A stretch of 64,000 nucleotides of DNA from Dysgonomonas sp. PH5-45 (lineage in GTDB: Bacteria; Bacteroidota; Bacteroidia; Bacteroidales; Dysgonomonadaceae). The DNA is taken from contig NZ_JARXWE010000002.1 in NCBI RefSeq assembly GCF_029893235.1, positions 62,001 through 126,000 of the forward strand, read 5' to 3'. The notes beneath the pieces are model-generated. The model was not told the origin of the DNA. It did no database searches and was given only the letters and a program-made list of their open reading frames with translations. The position numbers were made by a program, and so were the translations under genes. Below, in pieces: positions 27,436-35,358 of this stretch. Within the stretch, counting starts at the first letter, position 1. Each line of letters opens with the position of its first letter.

Positions 27436-28472
27436 ATGGTAATTTGTCGATAATTGGTTCTCTATGTCCTTTTAATACAGAGCGTTTTGATTCTTTGCTC
27501 TTGAAGCAAGGAATCAAAGTTCTATCTATAAAGACTGAAGTTACAGATTCAATGGTATGGAATTCTCATAAGATAAGTTATACTTCGATATGGAATCCAA
27601 CAATGGAAGTTACTTATCCATTTAATATTTTGCAGAAGGAACAAGTTAGAGTAACCTATAAATTGGGTTGGTCGCCAATACTTGGAAAGATGTTTGAATC
27701 TCTGTTATGTTCAATCGTCCTTTCTTTATTTCTCACGTTTTGCTTGATATATCAGATACGGACAATTTTTAAACAACAACGGATTGATGAATTAAGAAAA
27801 GATTTTATTAAAACCATGATCCATGAGCTCAAAAGACCAGTTGCTACCTTAAAAATGTGTATCTCTTTCATGAAAAACAATAAAATGATGCAGGATAAAA
27901 CGATGAAAGAGGATATTATTCGTAGTTCACAAAATGAGTTAGATAATCTATCTTCTTACTTTTCTAAATTAAGAGATTTAACGTATGGAGATATGGAAGA
28001 AATCCCATTGAATTTATCAACCTTCAACATAAAAAGATTAATAGAAGAATGTATTGAAAAACAAAATCTCCCTGCTGATAGACAAATTACTATCACAGTC
28101 TGTTTCGATAATGATAATGTTGAAATTACAGCGGATAGAATGCATGTAATAAATATCATATGCAATTTATTGGAAAACGCTATTAAGTATTCGCAAGGAG
28201 AAACATCAGTTCGAATTGACTGTCATTCAGTAGGAGATAAATATGTGATAGAGGTTTCGGATAATGGTTTCGGAATATCCACAGCAGAATCCCCCTATGT
28301 TTTTAATAAGTTTTTTAGGAGTGCAAATATTGTAGATAAAAACATTCCCGGAATAGGATTAGGACTTAGTTATGTTAAGCTATTAGTTATTGCTCATAGA
28401 GGAAGAATTTCTTTAGAAAGTTCGTTAGGGAGTGGTAGTAAGTTTATTATTGAAATACCCAGAAAACAATAA
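27436..28472 (+). pseudogene. Sensor histidine kinase lacking its N-terminal sensor half (RprX-like)
   Basis: The kinase core looks intact: one membrane helix (FESLLCSIVLSLFLTFCLIY), dimerisation/H box with FIKTMIHELKRPVATLK, N box LLENAIKYSQ, G boxes VSDNGFGIS and GIGLGLSYVKLL. Homology-like sequence starts abruptly near 27440 (LSIIGSLCPFNTERFDSLLL); everything upstream in frame is the antisense of the 26620 gene. The first transmembrane helix and most of the periplasmic domain are missing. In-frame ATG at 27552 could start a 306-residue protein. The stop is 1 bp before the response regulator's ATG, the usual operon arrangement. Whether it is made or active is unknown. Confidence 0.65.
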
Positions 28473-28473
28473 A

Positions 28474-29151
28474 ATGAGAGTACGAAAAATATTATTGGTA
28501 GATGATGATTTGAAAAACTCCATGTTTCTAAAGAGGTTTTTAGAAGAAGAATCTTATGAAATAACTTATGCCAATAATGGAAACGTTGCGTGGGAGTTAT
28601 TTATACCATTTAAGCCAGATTTGGTATTATTAGATATTAATATGCCCGAAATGGACGGTTTTGCACTTGCTCAAAAAATCAGAGAATATGATAAAAATGT
28701 CATTATATTTTTCTTAACAGATCGAACAGAGAAAGCGGATCGTCTAAAAGGATTTAGCCTAAAAGGAAATGATTATATACCAAAACCGTTTTACCCGGAA
28801 GAATTGATAGCTAAGATAAAAGAACGGTTTGATAGATTATCAGACTGCGAAGAAGAAATATACCAAGTAGGAAATACAATCTTCAATTATTCTCTTTGTA
28901 ATATTAATTTTAATGGTATTTGTCAAAATATATCTGCGAGGCAATCAGATATACTTAAAATATTGGTTCAACGCCTTAACTCTATTGTAGAAAGAGATTA
29001 TATACTTGATAATGTTTGGGGCAACAATAGTTACTCTAATTCTTTGTCGCTGAATGTCCAAATTACGTATTTGAGGAAAATATTGGAAGCCGATAGATCT
29101 ATATCTATTTATTCATTAAGTAAGAGGGGATATGTACTCAGAATATTATAA
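28474..29151 (+). CDS. OmpR-family response regulator (RprY-like)
   Basis: 225 residues from the ATG at 28474, one base after the kinase stop; the frame extends upstream but that part is antisense-like kinase sequence. Receiver domain: KILLVDDDLKNS (acidic pocket), phospho-acceptor in LVLLDINMPEMDGF (about residue 56), TDRTEKADR, and Lys in YIPKPFYPEEL. C-terminal winged helix (about 130-225) with a recognition-helix region SLSLNVQITYLRKIL and SKRGYVLRI. Its partner kinase appears truncated, so signalling through this pair may be altered. Confidence 0.9.
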   Translation: MRVRKILLVDDDLKNSMFLKRFLEEESYEITYANNGNVAWELFIPFKPDLVLLDINMPEMDGFALAQKIREYDKNVIIFFLTDRTEKADRLKGFSLKGNDYIPKPFYPEELIAKIKERFDRLSDCEEEIYQVGNTIFNYSLCNINFNGICQNISARQSDILKILVQRLNSIVERDYILDNVWGNNSYSNSLSLNVQITYLRKILEADRSISIYSLSKRGYVLRIL

Positions 29152-29159
29152 AAATTAAA

Positions 29160-29192
29160 GTAGACGAATAGAAAATTTATCTATTCGCCTAC
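29160..29192 (+). terminator. Hairpin after the response regulator
   Basis: GTAGACGAATAGA (29160-29172) pairs with TCTATTCGCCTAC (29180-29192), 12 of 13 positions. No T-run follows, so this is a probable but weak terminator or RNA-stabilising hairpin. Confidence 0.5.
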
Positions 29193-29403
29193 TATGAACT
29201 GATAATAAACCAAAATAAAGGTTATCGCGATTATAATCCAAAGGGATAGTATATATATCGTTAAGCATTACCATCATTTATTAAACGATGTAAAATTAAC
29301 CAAAATATGTTTCACGAAAGAGAAATTGAATAGATAAAATTTATTTTGTATAATACTGTAAATTATCCATTTACAAAAAAACAATAAAAAAGTGAATTAA
29401 ATA

Positions 29404-29435
29404 TTTGATATAAGACGAAAAAACCTCTATCTTTG
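29404..29435 (+). promoter_or_regulatory. Promoter of the tRNA-Arg gene
   Basis: TTTG (29404-29407), 20 bp, TATCTTTG (29428-29435): exact consensus, ending 18 bp before the mature tRNA 5' end. Confidence 0.8.
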
Positions 29436-29453
29436 CATCGCATTTAAGGAAAT

Positions 29454-29527
29454 GGCTACGTAGCTCAACTGAATAGAGCATCTGACTACGGATCAGAAGG
29501 TTGCAGGTTTGAATCCTGCCGTGGTCA
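29454..29527 (+). tRNA. tRNA-Arg (anticodon ACG)
   Basis: A 74-nt cloverleaf. Acceptor stem GGCTACG (29454-29460) pairs with CGTGGTC (29520-29526), discriminator A29527. D arm begins TAGCTC. Anticodon stem TCTGA/TCAGA encloses the loop CTACGGA with anticodon ACG. T arm GCAGG-TTTGAATC-CTGC. No encoded CCA. Anticodon ACG would be edited to ICG by TadA. Confidence 0.95.
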
Positions 29528-29541
29528 CTTTTAGAAAAAGT

Positions 29542-29582
29542 AGAAGCGTGTAAATTAACAGTTTATGCGCTTCTGTTTTTTT
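29542..29582 (+). terminator. Intrinsic terminator of tRNA-Arg
   Basis: AGAAGCG (29542-29548) and CGCTTCT (29568-29574), with further pairing GTAAA/TTTAT inside, followed by a T-run at 29576-29582. Confidence 0.85.
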
Positions 29583-29682
29583 AGTACTTAGAAAACACTT
29601 AAAAAAAGAAGGCTTTGATAAACTATTAAATATAAAATAGGATTATATTTGCTCGTTTTTTAATGGAAAAAGATATAAAACA

Positions 29683-30531
29683 ATGAGTTCAGTACGCAAG
29701 AATAAGATTATAACTATCCAAAGCAGGGTTGTTAATGGTTATGTAGGCAATAATACATCCGAACTGGCAATCCAACTGCACGGATTAGACCCCATAGCAT
29801 TCCCAACGGTTCTGTATGCCAATCACTCCGGATTTCAACCTATCTATGGTTCGGCAATAACCAAAGATATGTTCGAACAACTGGTGAAAGGCATAGAGGT
29901 AGTAAACATAACAGATCAGGCAAAATATATGATTAGCGGATACATAGGTTCGGCCGATGTTATGGACTCGATAAAAGATTTTGTGGAAAGAACAAAAAAT
30001 AAAGATAAATCGAAGGTATATATCTGCGACCCGGTTATGGGCGACAGAGGCCGGGGATTATTTGTACCCGAAGCCATTGCCAATAAAATATGCGAATGCT
30101 TGGTTCCTATAAGCGATATAATTACTCCTAACCAGTACGAACTGGGCTTTATCGTAAACAAAGAGATAGAAACAATAGACGACATAAAGCAAAGTATAAG
30201 CAAGCATAGTGTATTAAAGGACAAATCGGTGGTTGTGACAGGTTGTTTGCTTAAAGATACGCCTGAAGGAATGATCGATACTATTCTGGTAACCGATGGT
30301 GCTGTTGAGCGCAATCGTTCTCCACGAGTAGATATAGAGATGGTTGGCTCAGGCGATTTGTTTACATCAACCATGACATCGCAAATAGCGCGAGGCGAAA
30401 CGCTTTCTGCTGCTGTAAGCTTTGCTTCACAAACGGTTTATAAAGCTATTGTATTTGCAACACAAAGAGGCAAATCAGAAATGAATGCAGAATGCCTGTT
30501 GCATGCTTTGGGTTTAAAGAAGATTGATTAA
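29683..30531 (+). CDS. pdxY: Pyridoxal kinase (PdxY/PdxK-like)
   Basis: Ribokinase-fold enzyme that phosphorylates pyridoxal in vitamin B6 salvage. 282 residues, the usual length. Seen: an N-terminal TIQSRVVNGYVGNNTSELAI where PdxY has SHVxxGxVGN, YICDPVMGDRGRGLFVPEA, ITPNQYELGFI, and the catalytic anion-hole motif VGSGDLFTS (Asp base). The unusual element is Arg in place of the common His in SxV. Between pdxY and pdxK I cannot choose with certainty. It converges with a DUF3667 stub whose frame runs into the antisense of this gene. Confidence 0.85.
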   Translation: MSSVRKNKIITIQSRVVNGYVGNNTSELAIQLHGLDPIAFPTVLYANHSGFQPIYGSAITKDMFEQLVKGIEVVNITDQAKYMISGYIGSADVMDSIKDFVERTKNKDKSKVYICDPVMGDRGRGLFVPEAIANKICECLVPISDIITPNQYELGFIVNKEIETIDDIKQSISKHSVLKDKSVVVTGCLLKDTPEGMIDTILVTDGAVERNRSPRVDIEMVGSGDLFTSTMTSQIARGETLSAAVSFASQTVYKAIVFATQRGKSEMNAECLLHALGLKKID

Positions 30532-30790
30532 CGACAAACCCGAAAGGTTTAAAAAGATTTACTCTTTTACCTTCCAGATACCCTTTTATTGTGATAGATG
30601 GTCTCAGTAAAAGTTCTTTGATGGTGAAAAGTATTCCCTTGTCTACATGGAAAATACTATGTTGTATTTCGTGTACAAGATAATGGAAATTTATACGATC
30701 GGTTTTGGTGGCTTGTCCGCAATTTTGGCAGTAATTGCCTTTTATTGTACTATTACAATTTTTGCATATAGATGAATCTTGTTTCCCCAT
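30446..30790 (-). pseudogene. DUF3667 protein, N-terminal stub
   Basis: 114 codons, of which about the first 86 look like the DUF3667 family: zinc-ribbon CKNCNSTIKGNYCQNCGQ (residues 9-26), then HSIFHVDKGILFTIKELLLR and GYLEGKRVNLFKPFGF. DUF3667 proteins normally continue with several membrane helices; here the frame passes at about 30535 into the antisense of the pyridoxal kinase 3' end and stops at 30446. The 3' part is therefore lost. Confidence 0.75.
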
Positions 30791-30840
30791 ACTGTGTTTA
30801 TATTCTTGCCTGTTGTTGTAGTAATGGATACTGTATACTC

Positions 30841-30884
30841 GAACAAAAACAAGAGGCTACAATATTCAGATTGCAGCCTCTTGG
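30841..30884 (-). terminator. Intrinsic terminator of rpsA
   Basis: CAAGAGGCTACAAT (30850-30863) pairs with ATTGCAGCCTCTTG (30870-30883) with one mismatch; the minus strand then reads TTTTTG. It lies 31 bp after the rpsA stop. Confidence 0.85.
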
Positions 30885-30914
30885 TATAAAAAGTTAACTT
30901 TTCAGTCTAATTTA

Positions 30915-32708
30915 TTACTTACCTTCCTCGCCTTCAAGCTTTTCTTTCAAAGCAGCAAGGCCTTCAATGTCGCCAAGAGTTGTTTTTTCGGCAGGGGTTG
31001 AAGTTACTTGAGCAGTATCTTCTTTCTTAGAAGATCTTTTCGCTTTTTTCTCGCCTGCTTCGCCACCTGCCTTTTCGTCTTCGAACGTACGGCTGTGTGA
31101 AACGATGATTCTCTTAGAGTCTTTGTTAAACTCGATAACTTTGAAGTCAAGTTTTTCGTCAACCTGAGCTTGAGTTCCGTCTTCTTTCACCAAGTGTTTA
31201 GGAGTTGCAAAACCTTCTACTCCGTAAGGAAGAGAAACAACAGCACCTTTATCGACCAACTCTACAACTGTTCCTTCGTGTACCGAACCTACTGTAAAGA
31301 TAGTTTCGAATACATCCCAAGGATTTTCTTCCAATTGTTTATGGCCAAGGCTTAGGCGACGGTTTTCTTTGTCTATTTCAAGCACTTGAACTTCAATATC
31401 GGCATCGATAGTTGTCACTTCGCTTGGGTGTTTGATTTTCTTAGTCCAAGAAAGGTCTGAAATATGGATAAGACCATCCACGCCTTCTTCTATTTCTGCA
31501 AATACACCAAAGTTAGTGAAGTTGCGTACTTTTGCTGTATGACGGCTTCCAACAGGATAACGTTGTTCAATGTTTTCCCATGGATCTGGCTTCAATTGTT
31601 TGATACCCAACGACATTTTGCGTTCGTCACGGTCAAGGGTAAGCACAACGGCTTCTACCTCGTCGCCCACTTTCATGAAGTCTTGAGCGCTACGTAGGTG
31701 TTGAGTCCAGCTCATTTCCGAAACGTGGATAAGACCTTCTACACCAGGAGCAATCTCGATGAATGCACCATAGTCGGCCATAACAACAACACGGCCTTTC
31801 ACCTTGTCGCCAACCTTAAGGTCTGCACTAAGGGCATCCCATGGGTGAGGAGTAAGTTGTTTAAGACCAAGGGCAATACGTTTTTTGTCGTCATCAAAGT
31901 CAAGGATAACAACATTGATTTTCTCGTCCAATTTAACCACTTCTTCAGGATGTTGAACACGTCCCCAAGAAAGGTCGGTAATGTGGATAAGACCATCTAC
32001 GCCACCAAGGTCGATGAATACACCATAAGAAGTGATGTTCTTAACTGTACCTTCAAGCACTTGTCCTTTTTCCAGTTTCGAGATAATATCTTTCTTTTGT
32101 TGTTCAAGTTCTGCCTCGATAAGAGCTTTGTGCGATACAACAACGTTTTTGAATTCGTGGTTGATTTTAACAACTTTGAATTCCATTGTTTTATCAACAA
32201 ACACATCGTAGTCGCGGATAGGTTTCACATCAATTTGCGATCCAGGTAAGAATGCTTCGATGCCAAACACATCTACAATCATACCGCCTTTGGTACGGCA
32301 CTTGATGTAACCTTTGATGATTTCGTCTTTTTCAAGAGCTTCATTAACACGTTCCCAAGAGCGAGAAGCGCGCGCTTTTTTGTGAGAAAGGATAAGCTGT
32401 CCTTTTTTGTCTTCTTGGCTTTCGATGTAAACTTCTACTTCGTCGCCAACTTTAAGATCGGGGTTGTAACGGAATTCGTTCATCGAAACAACACCATCCG
32501 ATTTGTAACCGATGTTAACAACAACTTCGCGTTTGTTCATCGCGGTTACTTTACCTATAACCACATCTTTGTCGTTTACTTTGTTCAACGATTGGTCATA
32601 GACACTGGTTAGTTCTTCTTGGCTTTTTTCTGTATAAGAATCGCCTCTTTCGTACGCATCCCAGTCGAAATCTGCGTCTGGTTGTACATTTTTTAAGTTA
32701 TCAATCAT
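30915..32708 (-). CDS. rpsA: 30S ribosomal protein S1
   Basis: RNA-binding protein of the small subunit needed for initiation on structured or leaderless-like mRNAs, which matters in a phylum with weak Shine-Dalgarno use. 597 residues with six S1 (OB-fold) repeats; repeats 3 to 6 are clearest: GVFIDLGGVDGLIHITDLSW, GAFIEIAPGVEGLIHVSEMSW, GVFAEIEEGVDGLIHISDLSW and GAVVSLPYGVEGFATPKHL. A lysine/glutamate-rich C-terminal tail follows (about 545-597), typical of Bacteroidetes S1. Own promoter and terminator are visible. Confidence 0.97.
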   Translation of the reverse strand: MIDNLKNVQPDADFDWDAYERGDSYTEKSQEELTSVYDQSLNKVNDKDVVIGKVTAMNKREVVVNIGYKSDGVVSMNEFRYNPDLKVGDEVEVYIESQEDKKGQLILSHKKARASRSWERVNEALEKDEIIKGYIKCRTKGGMIVDVFGIEAFLPGSQIDVKPIRDYDVFVDKTMEFKVVKINHEFKNVVVSHKALIEAELEQQKKDIISKLEKGQVLEGTVKNITSYGVFIDLGGVDGLIHITDLSWGRVQHPEEVVKLDEKINVVILDFDDDKKRIALGLKQLTPHPWDALSADLKVGDKVKGRVVVMADYGAFIEIAPGVEGLIHVSEMSWTQHLRSAQDFMKVGDEVEAVVLTLDRDERKMSLGIKQLKPDPWENIEQRYPVGSRHTAKVRNFTNFGVFAEIEEGVDGLIHISDLSWTKKIKHPSEVTTIDADIEVQVLEIDKENRRLSLGHKQLEENPWDVFETIFTVGSVHEGTVVELVDKGAVVSLPYGVEGFATPKHLVKEDGTQAQVDEKLDFKVIEFNKDSKRIIVSHSRTFEDEKAGGEAGEKKAKRSSKKEDTAQVTSTPAEKTTLGDIEGLAALKEKLEGEEGK

Positions 32709-32777
32709 TTAATTTCCGACCGTAAGTGGTCAACTTTTTAAATTTAATGGATTAGACATTATTTTTCTAAAGCGGTG

Positions 32778-32809
32778 CAAAGATAACGCTTTAACTTTAA
32801 GTACACAAA
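32778..32809 (-). promoter_or_regulatory. Promoter of rpsA
   Basis: Minus strand TTTG (plus 32806-32809), 20 bp, TATCTTTG (plus 32778-32785). Exact consensus, leaving a leader of about 65 nt. Confidence 0.8.
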
Positions 32810-32906
32810 TCTGAAGTTGATATTTTTCTTATTATAAATCAAGCATATAATAAGATTCTTCAGAAACATAAAACACCCCACCCTGCTTAACAGAGCGGTT
32901 ATTGAA

Positions 32907-33941
32907 TTACATAATTCTTTTTTCTCTCAGCTTCAATTGCCATTTCCAAGCAGAAAGAAGTGTATCGTCCAATGTTTCAACGGCTTTCCATCCTAACACA
33001 TTGTTAGCCTTGGTTGGTTCGGCCCATATTTTTTCGATATCTCCTTCCCTGCGTCCTACAATCTTATAATTCAGCTTTAGCCCGTTTACACGTTCAAACC
33101 CATTGATAAGTTCCAAAACCGAAACACCGTTGCCTGTACCGATATTGAATGTTTCGACCTTATCGTCCGATTTATTTTCCAACATCCTGTCCATAGCAAC
33201 CACATGGGCACGGGCAAGGTCTACCACGTTTATAAAATCACGGATGCACGACCCATCAGGAGTATTATAATCATCGCCAAACACACTTAAACATTCGCGT
33301 ACACCGATAGCCGTTTGAGTGATGAAAGGTATTAAATTTTGTGGCACTCCGTTTGGAAGTTCGCCAATTTCGGCTGTTGGGTGCGCTCCTATTGGATTGA
33401 AGTAGCGAAGAATGATACTCTTGATTGGAGCACCCGAACGAATCACATCGTGAATGATTTCTTCGTTTATCTGTTTTGTGTTTCCGTAGGGAGACGTTGC
33501 CGGTTTGATAGGAGCCGACTCGTCAATCGGGTTCATATCGGGCTCTCCATACACTGTGCAAGAAGACGAAAACACGATGCCTTTAACATTGTATTCGGGC
33601 ATCAATTCAAGCAAATTTATGAGTGAATTCAGATTGTTGCGGTAATACAAGATAGGTTTCTGCACCGATTCGCCAACCGCTTTACTGGCTGCAAAATGGA
33701 TGATTCCGGTAATGTCGCTGTGTCTGGCAAGTAGGTTTTTCAATCCTTCAATGTCGTTACAGTCAAGCTGCTCAAAGTGCGGCCTGATACCTGTTATGCG
33801 TTCAATACCGTCGATAGAGTCGATGGTAGAATTCGACAAATTGTCGATGATAACCACTTCATAACCCGCATTTTGCAGTTCTACCGTTGTGTGCGATCCG
33901 ATATATCCGGTTCCACCTGTTACAAGAATTTTCCTTTTCAT
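32907..33941 (-). CDS. galE: UDP-glucose 4-epimerase
   Basis: Interconverts UDP-glucose and UDP-galactose for galactose use and cell-surface sugars. 344 residues from the ATG at 33939-33941; ten upstream in-frame codons overlap the promoter region and are not part of the family. Rossmann motif VTGGTGYIGSHT at the N-terminus, SSSCTVYGEP, catalytic SPYGNTK (Tyr-x3-Lys), FNPIGAHP and GTGNGVSVLEL. Possible -7 box TACTTTTG at plus 33969-33976. Confidence 0.96.
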   Translation of the reverse strand: MKRKILVTGGTGYIGSHTTVELQNAGYEVVIIDNLSNSTIDSIDGIERITGIRPHFEQLDCNDIEGLKNLLARHSDITGIIHFAASKAVGESVQKPILYYRNNLNSLINLLELMPEYNVKGIVFSSSCTVYGEPDMNPIDESAPIKPATSPYGNTKQINEEIIHDVIRSGAPIKSIILRYFNPIGAHPTAEIGELPNGVPQNLIPFITQTAIGVRECLSVFGDDYNTPDGSCIRDFINVVDLARAHVVAMDRMLENKSDDKVETFNIGTGNGVSVLELINGFERVNGLKLNYKIVGRREGDIEKIWAEPTKANNVLGWKAVETLDDTLLSAWKWQLKLREKRIM

Positions 33942-33968
33942 AATCAGAATTGTATTGATTCTATATTT

Positions 33969-33976
33969 CAAAAGTA
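33969..33976 (-). promoter_or_regulatory. -7 promoter element of galE
   Basis: CAAAAGTA on the plus strand is TACTTTTG on the minus strand, 27 bp before the ATG; no -33 box at standard spacing. The near-copy CGAAAGTA directly follows. Confidence 0.4.
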
Positions 33977-34156
33977 CGAAAGTACAAATAATATAGACTT
34001 ATATTAATTTTATTTGTGTCAAAAATAAAGAACCCTCTATAATATAAATGAAAAGATGACTTCATAAAAGTCAATTCTTTCACTTCGTTCAATAAACAAA
34101 ACTTACAATTCGCATGTTTATTGTAAAAATAATATACAACTATAAATTTTATAGAA

Positions 34157-34444
34157 ATGGAGAATTATGAACTAATAGACAATATTGCAGGTAATCAATA
34201 TGAATTTCATGTGGGAGAATATCTGGCCAAAATAGAATATATAAAAACACAAAAAGGAGAAATATACCTGACACATACCGAAGTCCCGATTGTTTTAGAA
34301 GGTCAAGGTATAGGTAGCCAATTAGTAGAAAAAACTCTTACGGATATAGAGAAAAAAGGCCTACGTCTGGTGCCTCTTTGCCCTTTTGTGGCAGGATATA
34401 TAAGAAAACATCCTGAATGGAGGCGCATTGTTATAAGAATGTAA
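34157..34444 (+). CDS. GNAT-like small acetyltransferase (YjdJ type)
   Basis: 95 residues, a short GNAT-fold protein of the COG2388/YjdJ group. Seen: the acetyl-CoA loop region VPIVLEGQGIGSQLVEKTL (about residues 48-66) and the family's C-terminal PFVAGYIRKHPEW. Acceptor unknown. It stands 34 bp before a YjdI-like iron-sulfur gene, the same pairing as yjdI-yjdJ in Escherichia coli but in reversed order. Confidence 0.85.
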   Translation: MENYELIDNIAGNQYEFHVGEYLAKIEYIKTQKGEIYLTHTEVPIVLEGQGIGSQLVEKTLTDIEKKGLRLVPLCPFVAGYIRKHPEWRRIVIRM

Positions 34445-34478
34445 AGCTCTCAATAAAACAATTTTAAAAAGCAAAGAT

Positions 34479-34700
34479 ATGGAAAAGAAAATTGAATACA
34501 CCAACGGTGAACTTACCATCATTTGGCGTCCGGATTTATGTCAACATTCAGGTATTTGCGTAAAAATGCTCCCTAAAGTTTATAATCCCAAAGAAAAGCC
34601 TTGGGTAAAACCTGAAAACGCAACAACCCAACAGTTGATAGATCAAGTAACACAGTGCCCATCAGGTGCATTAAGTTATAGAATGAATAAGGAGAAATAA
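34479..34700 (+). CDS. YjdI-like (4Fe-4S) mono-cluster protein
   Basis: 73 residues. It has DLCQHSGICVKMLP near residue 20 and TQCPSGALSYR near the C-terminus, the cysteine arrangement of the DUF1271/Fer4_19 family (YjdI). Electron-carrier role is inferred from the family. It ends exactly where the next gene's GTG starts, and follows the YjdJ-like gene, so three genes appear to form one operon. Confidence 0.85.
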   Translation: MEKKIEYTNGELTIIWRPDLCQHSGICVKMLPKVYNPKEKPWVKPENATTQQLIDQVTQCPSGALSYRMNKEK

Positions 34701-35222
34701 GTGGAGAAATTCAATAATATAGAATATCTTAAAAGGGGCAGTATCCGTCAGCAACGTGCTTACAGTGTGTTGAAACAGCTTGGGATAATGGATAAGCTAC
34801 AGGCTTATGATCCTATACTTGTGGGAACAATACCCATAGGTATAGATATTGAAGACAGCGACCTTGATGTGATATGTTATTATATTGATAAACAAGATTT
34901 CGCAAATAAAATCACGACCTGTTTCAAAAACGAAAAAGACTTTAAAATCAGATTTCAGGAAACAGACGATATATCGGTAGTTGCTAATTTTTTTACCGAA
35001 GGTTTTGAAATTGAAATTTTTGGACAAAACATTCCAACCAAACAACAATATGCCTACCGCCACATGATAATCGAATATCGGATATTATCCGAACGGGGCG
35101 AAATGTTCAGAAAACAAATCATAGAACTGAAACAACAGGGACTGAAAACAGAACCTGCTTTCGGTCGGTTACTTGGCCTTAAAGGCAACCCTTATGAAGA
35201 ACTCTTATCTTATGAAGTATAA
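34701..35222 (+). CDS. DUF4269 family protein
   Basis: 173 residues starting at a GTG placed immediately after the TAA of the previous gene; no ATG fits the family start (QQRAYSVLKQLGI at about residue 17). The centre has GTIPIGIDIEDSDLDVICY, the G-x(n)-D-x-D layout of nucleotidyltransferase-like folds, and EIEIFGQNIPTKQQYAYRHM. Enzymatic activity of DUF4269 is unproven, so I name no reaction. Third gene of the yjdJ-yjdI-like cluster. Confidence 0.8.
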   Translation: MEKFNNIEYLKRGSIRQQRAYSVLKQLGIMDKLQAYDPILVGTIPIGIDIEDSDLDVICYYIDKQDFANKITTCFKNEKDFKIRFQETDDISVVANFFTEGFEIEIFGQNIPTKQQYAYRHMIIEYRILSERGEMFRKQIIELKQQGLKTEPAFGRLLGLKGNPYEELLSYEV

Positions 35223-35280
35223 AAACAGAATTGTTTGAAAGCGCAGATGCCAACTCGGAACCTTATCCGACAAGGATATA

Positions 35281-35319
35281 AAAAAGAGAAGAAGATACCC
35301 CTATTGAGATATCTTCTTC
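35281..35319. terminator. Bidirectional terminator
   Basis: GAAGAAGATA (35288-35297) pairs perfectly with TATCTTCTTC (35310-35319). A-run before and AT-rich tract after suit both the DUF4269 operon and the convergent peptide transporter. Confidence 0.8.
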
Positions 35320-35358
35320 ATTTATTTTATCGTATTACGTATTATATTCTGAGTTTGT

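Noticed and set aside
29454-29527. tRNA-Arg as an integration site (attB) of a genomic island
   Set aside because: I found no repeat of the tRNA 3' end and no integrase in the window, although the neighbourhood is full of broken genes.
31698-32249. 183-codon plus-strand ORF opposite rpsA
   Set aside because: Antisense shadow; its periodic pattern mirrors the S1 repeats of the real gene.
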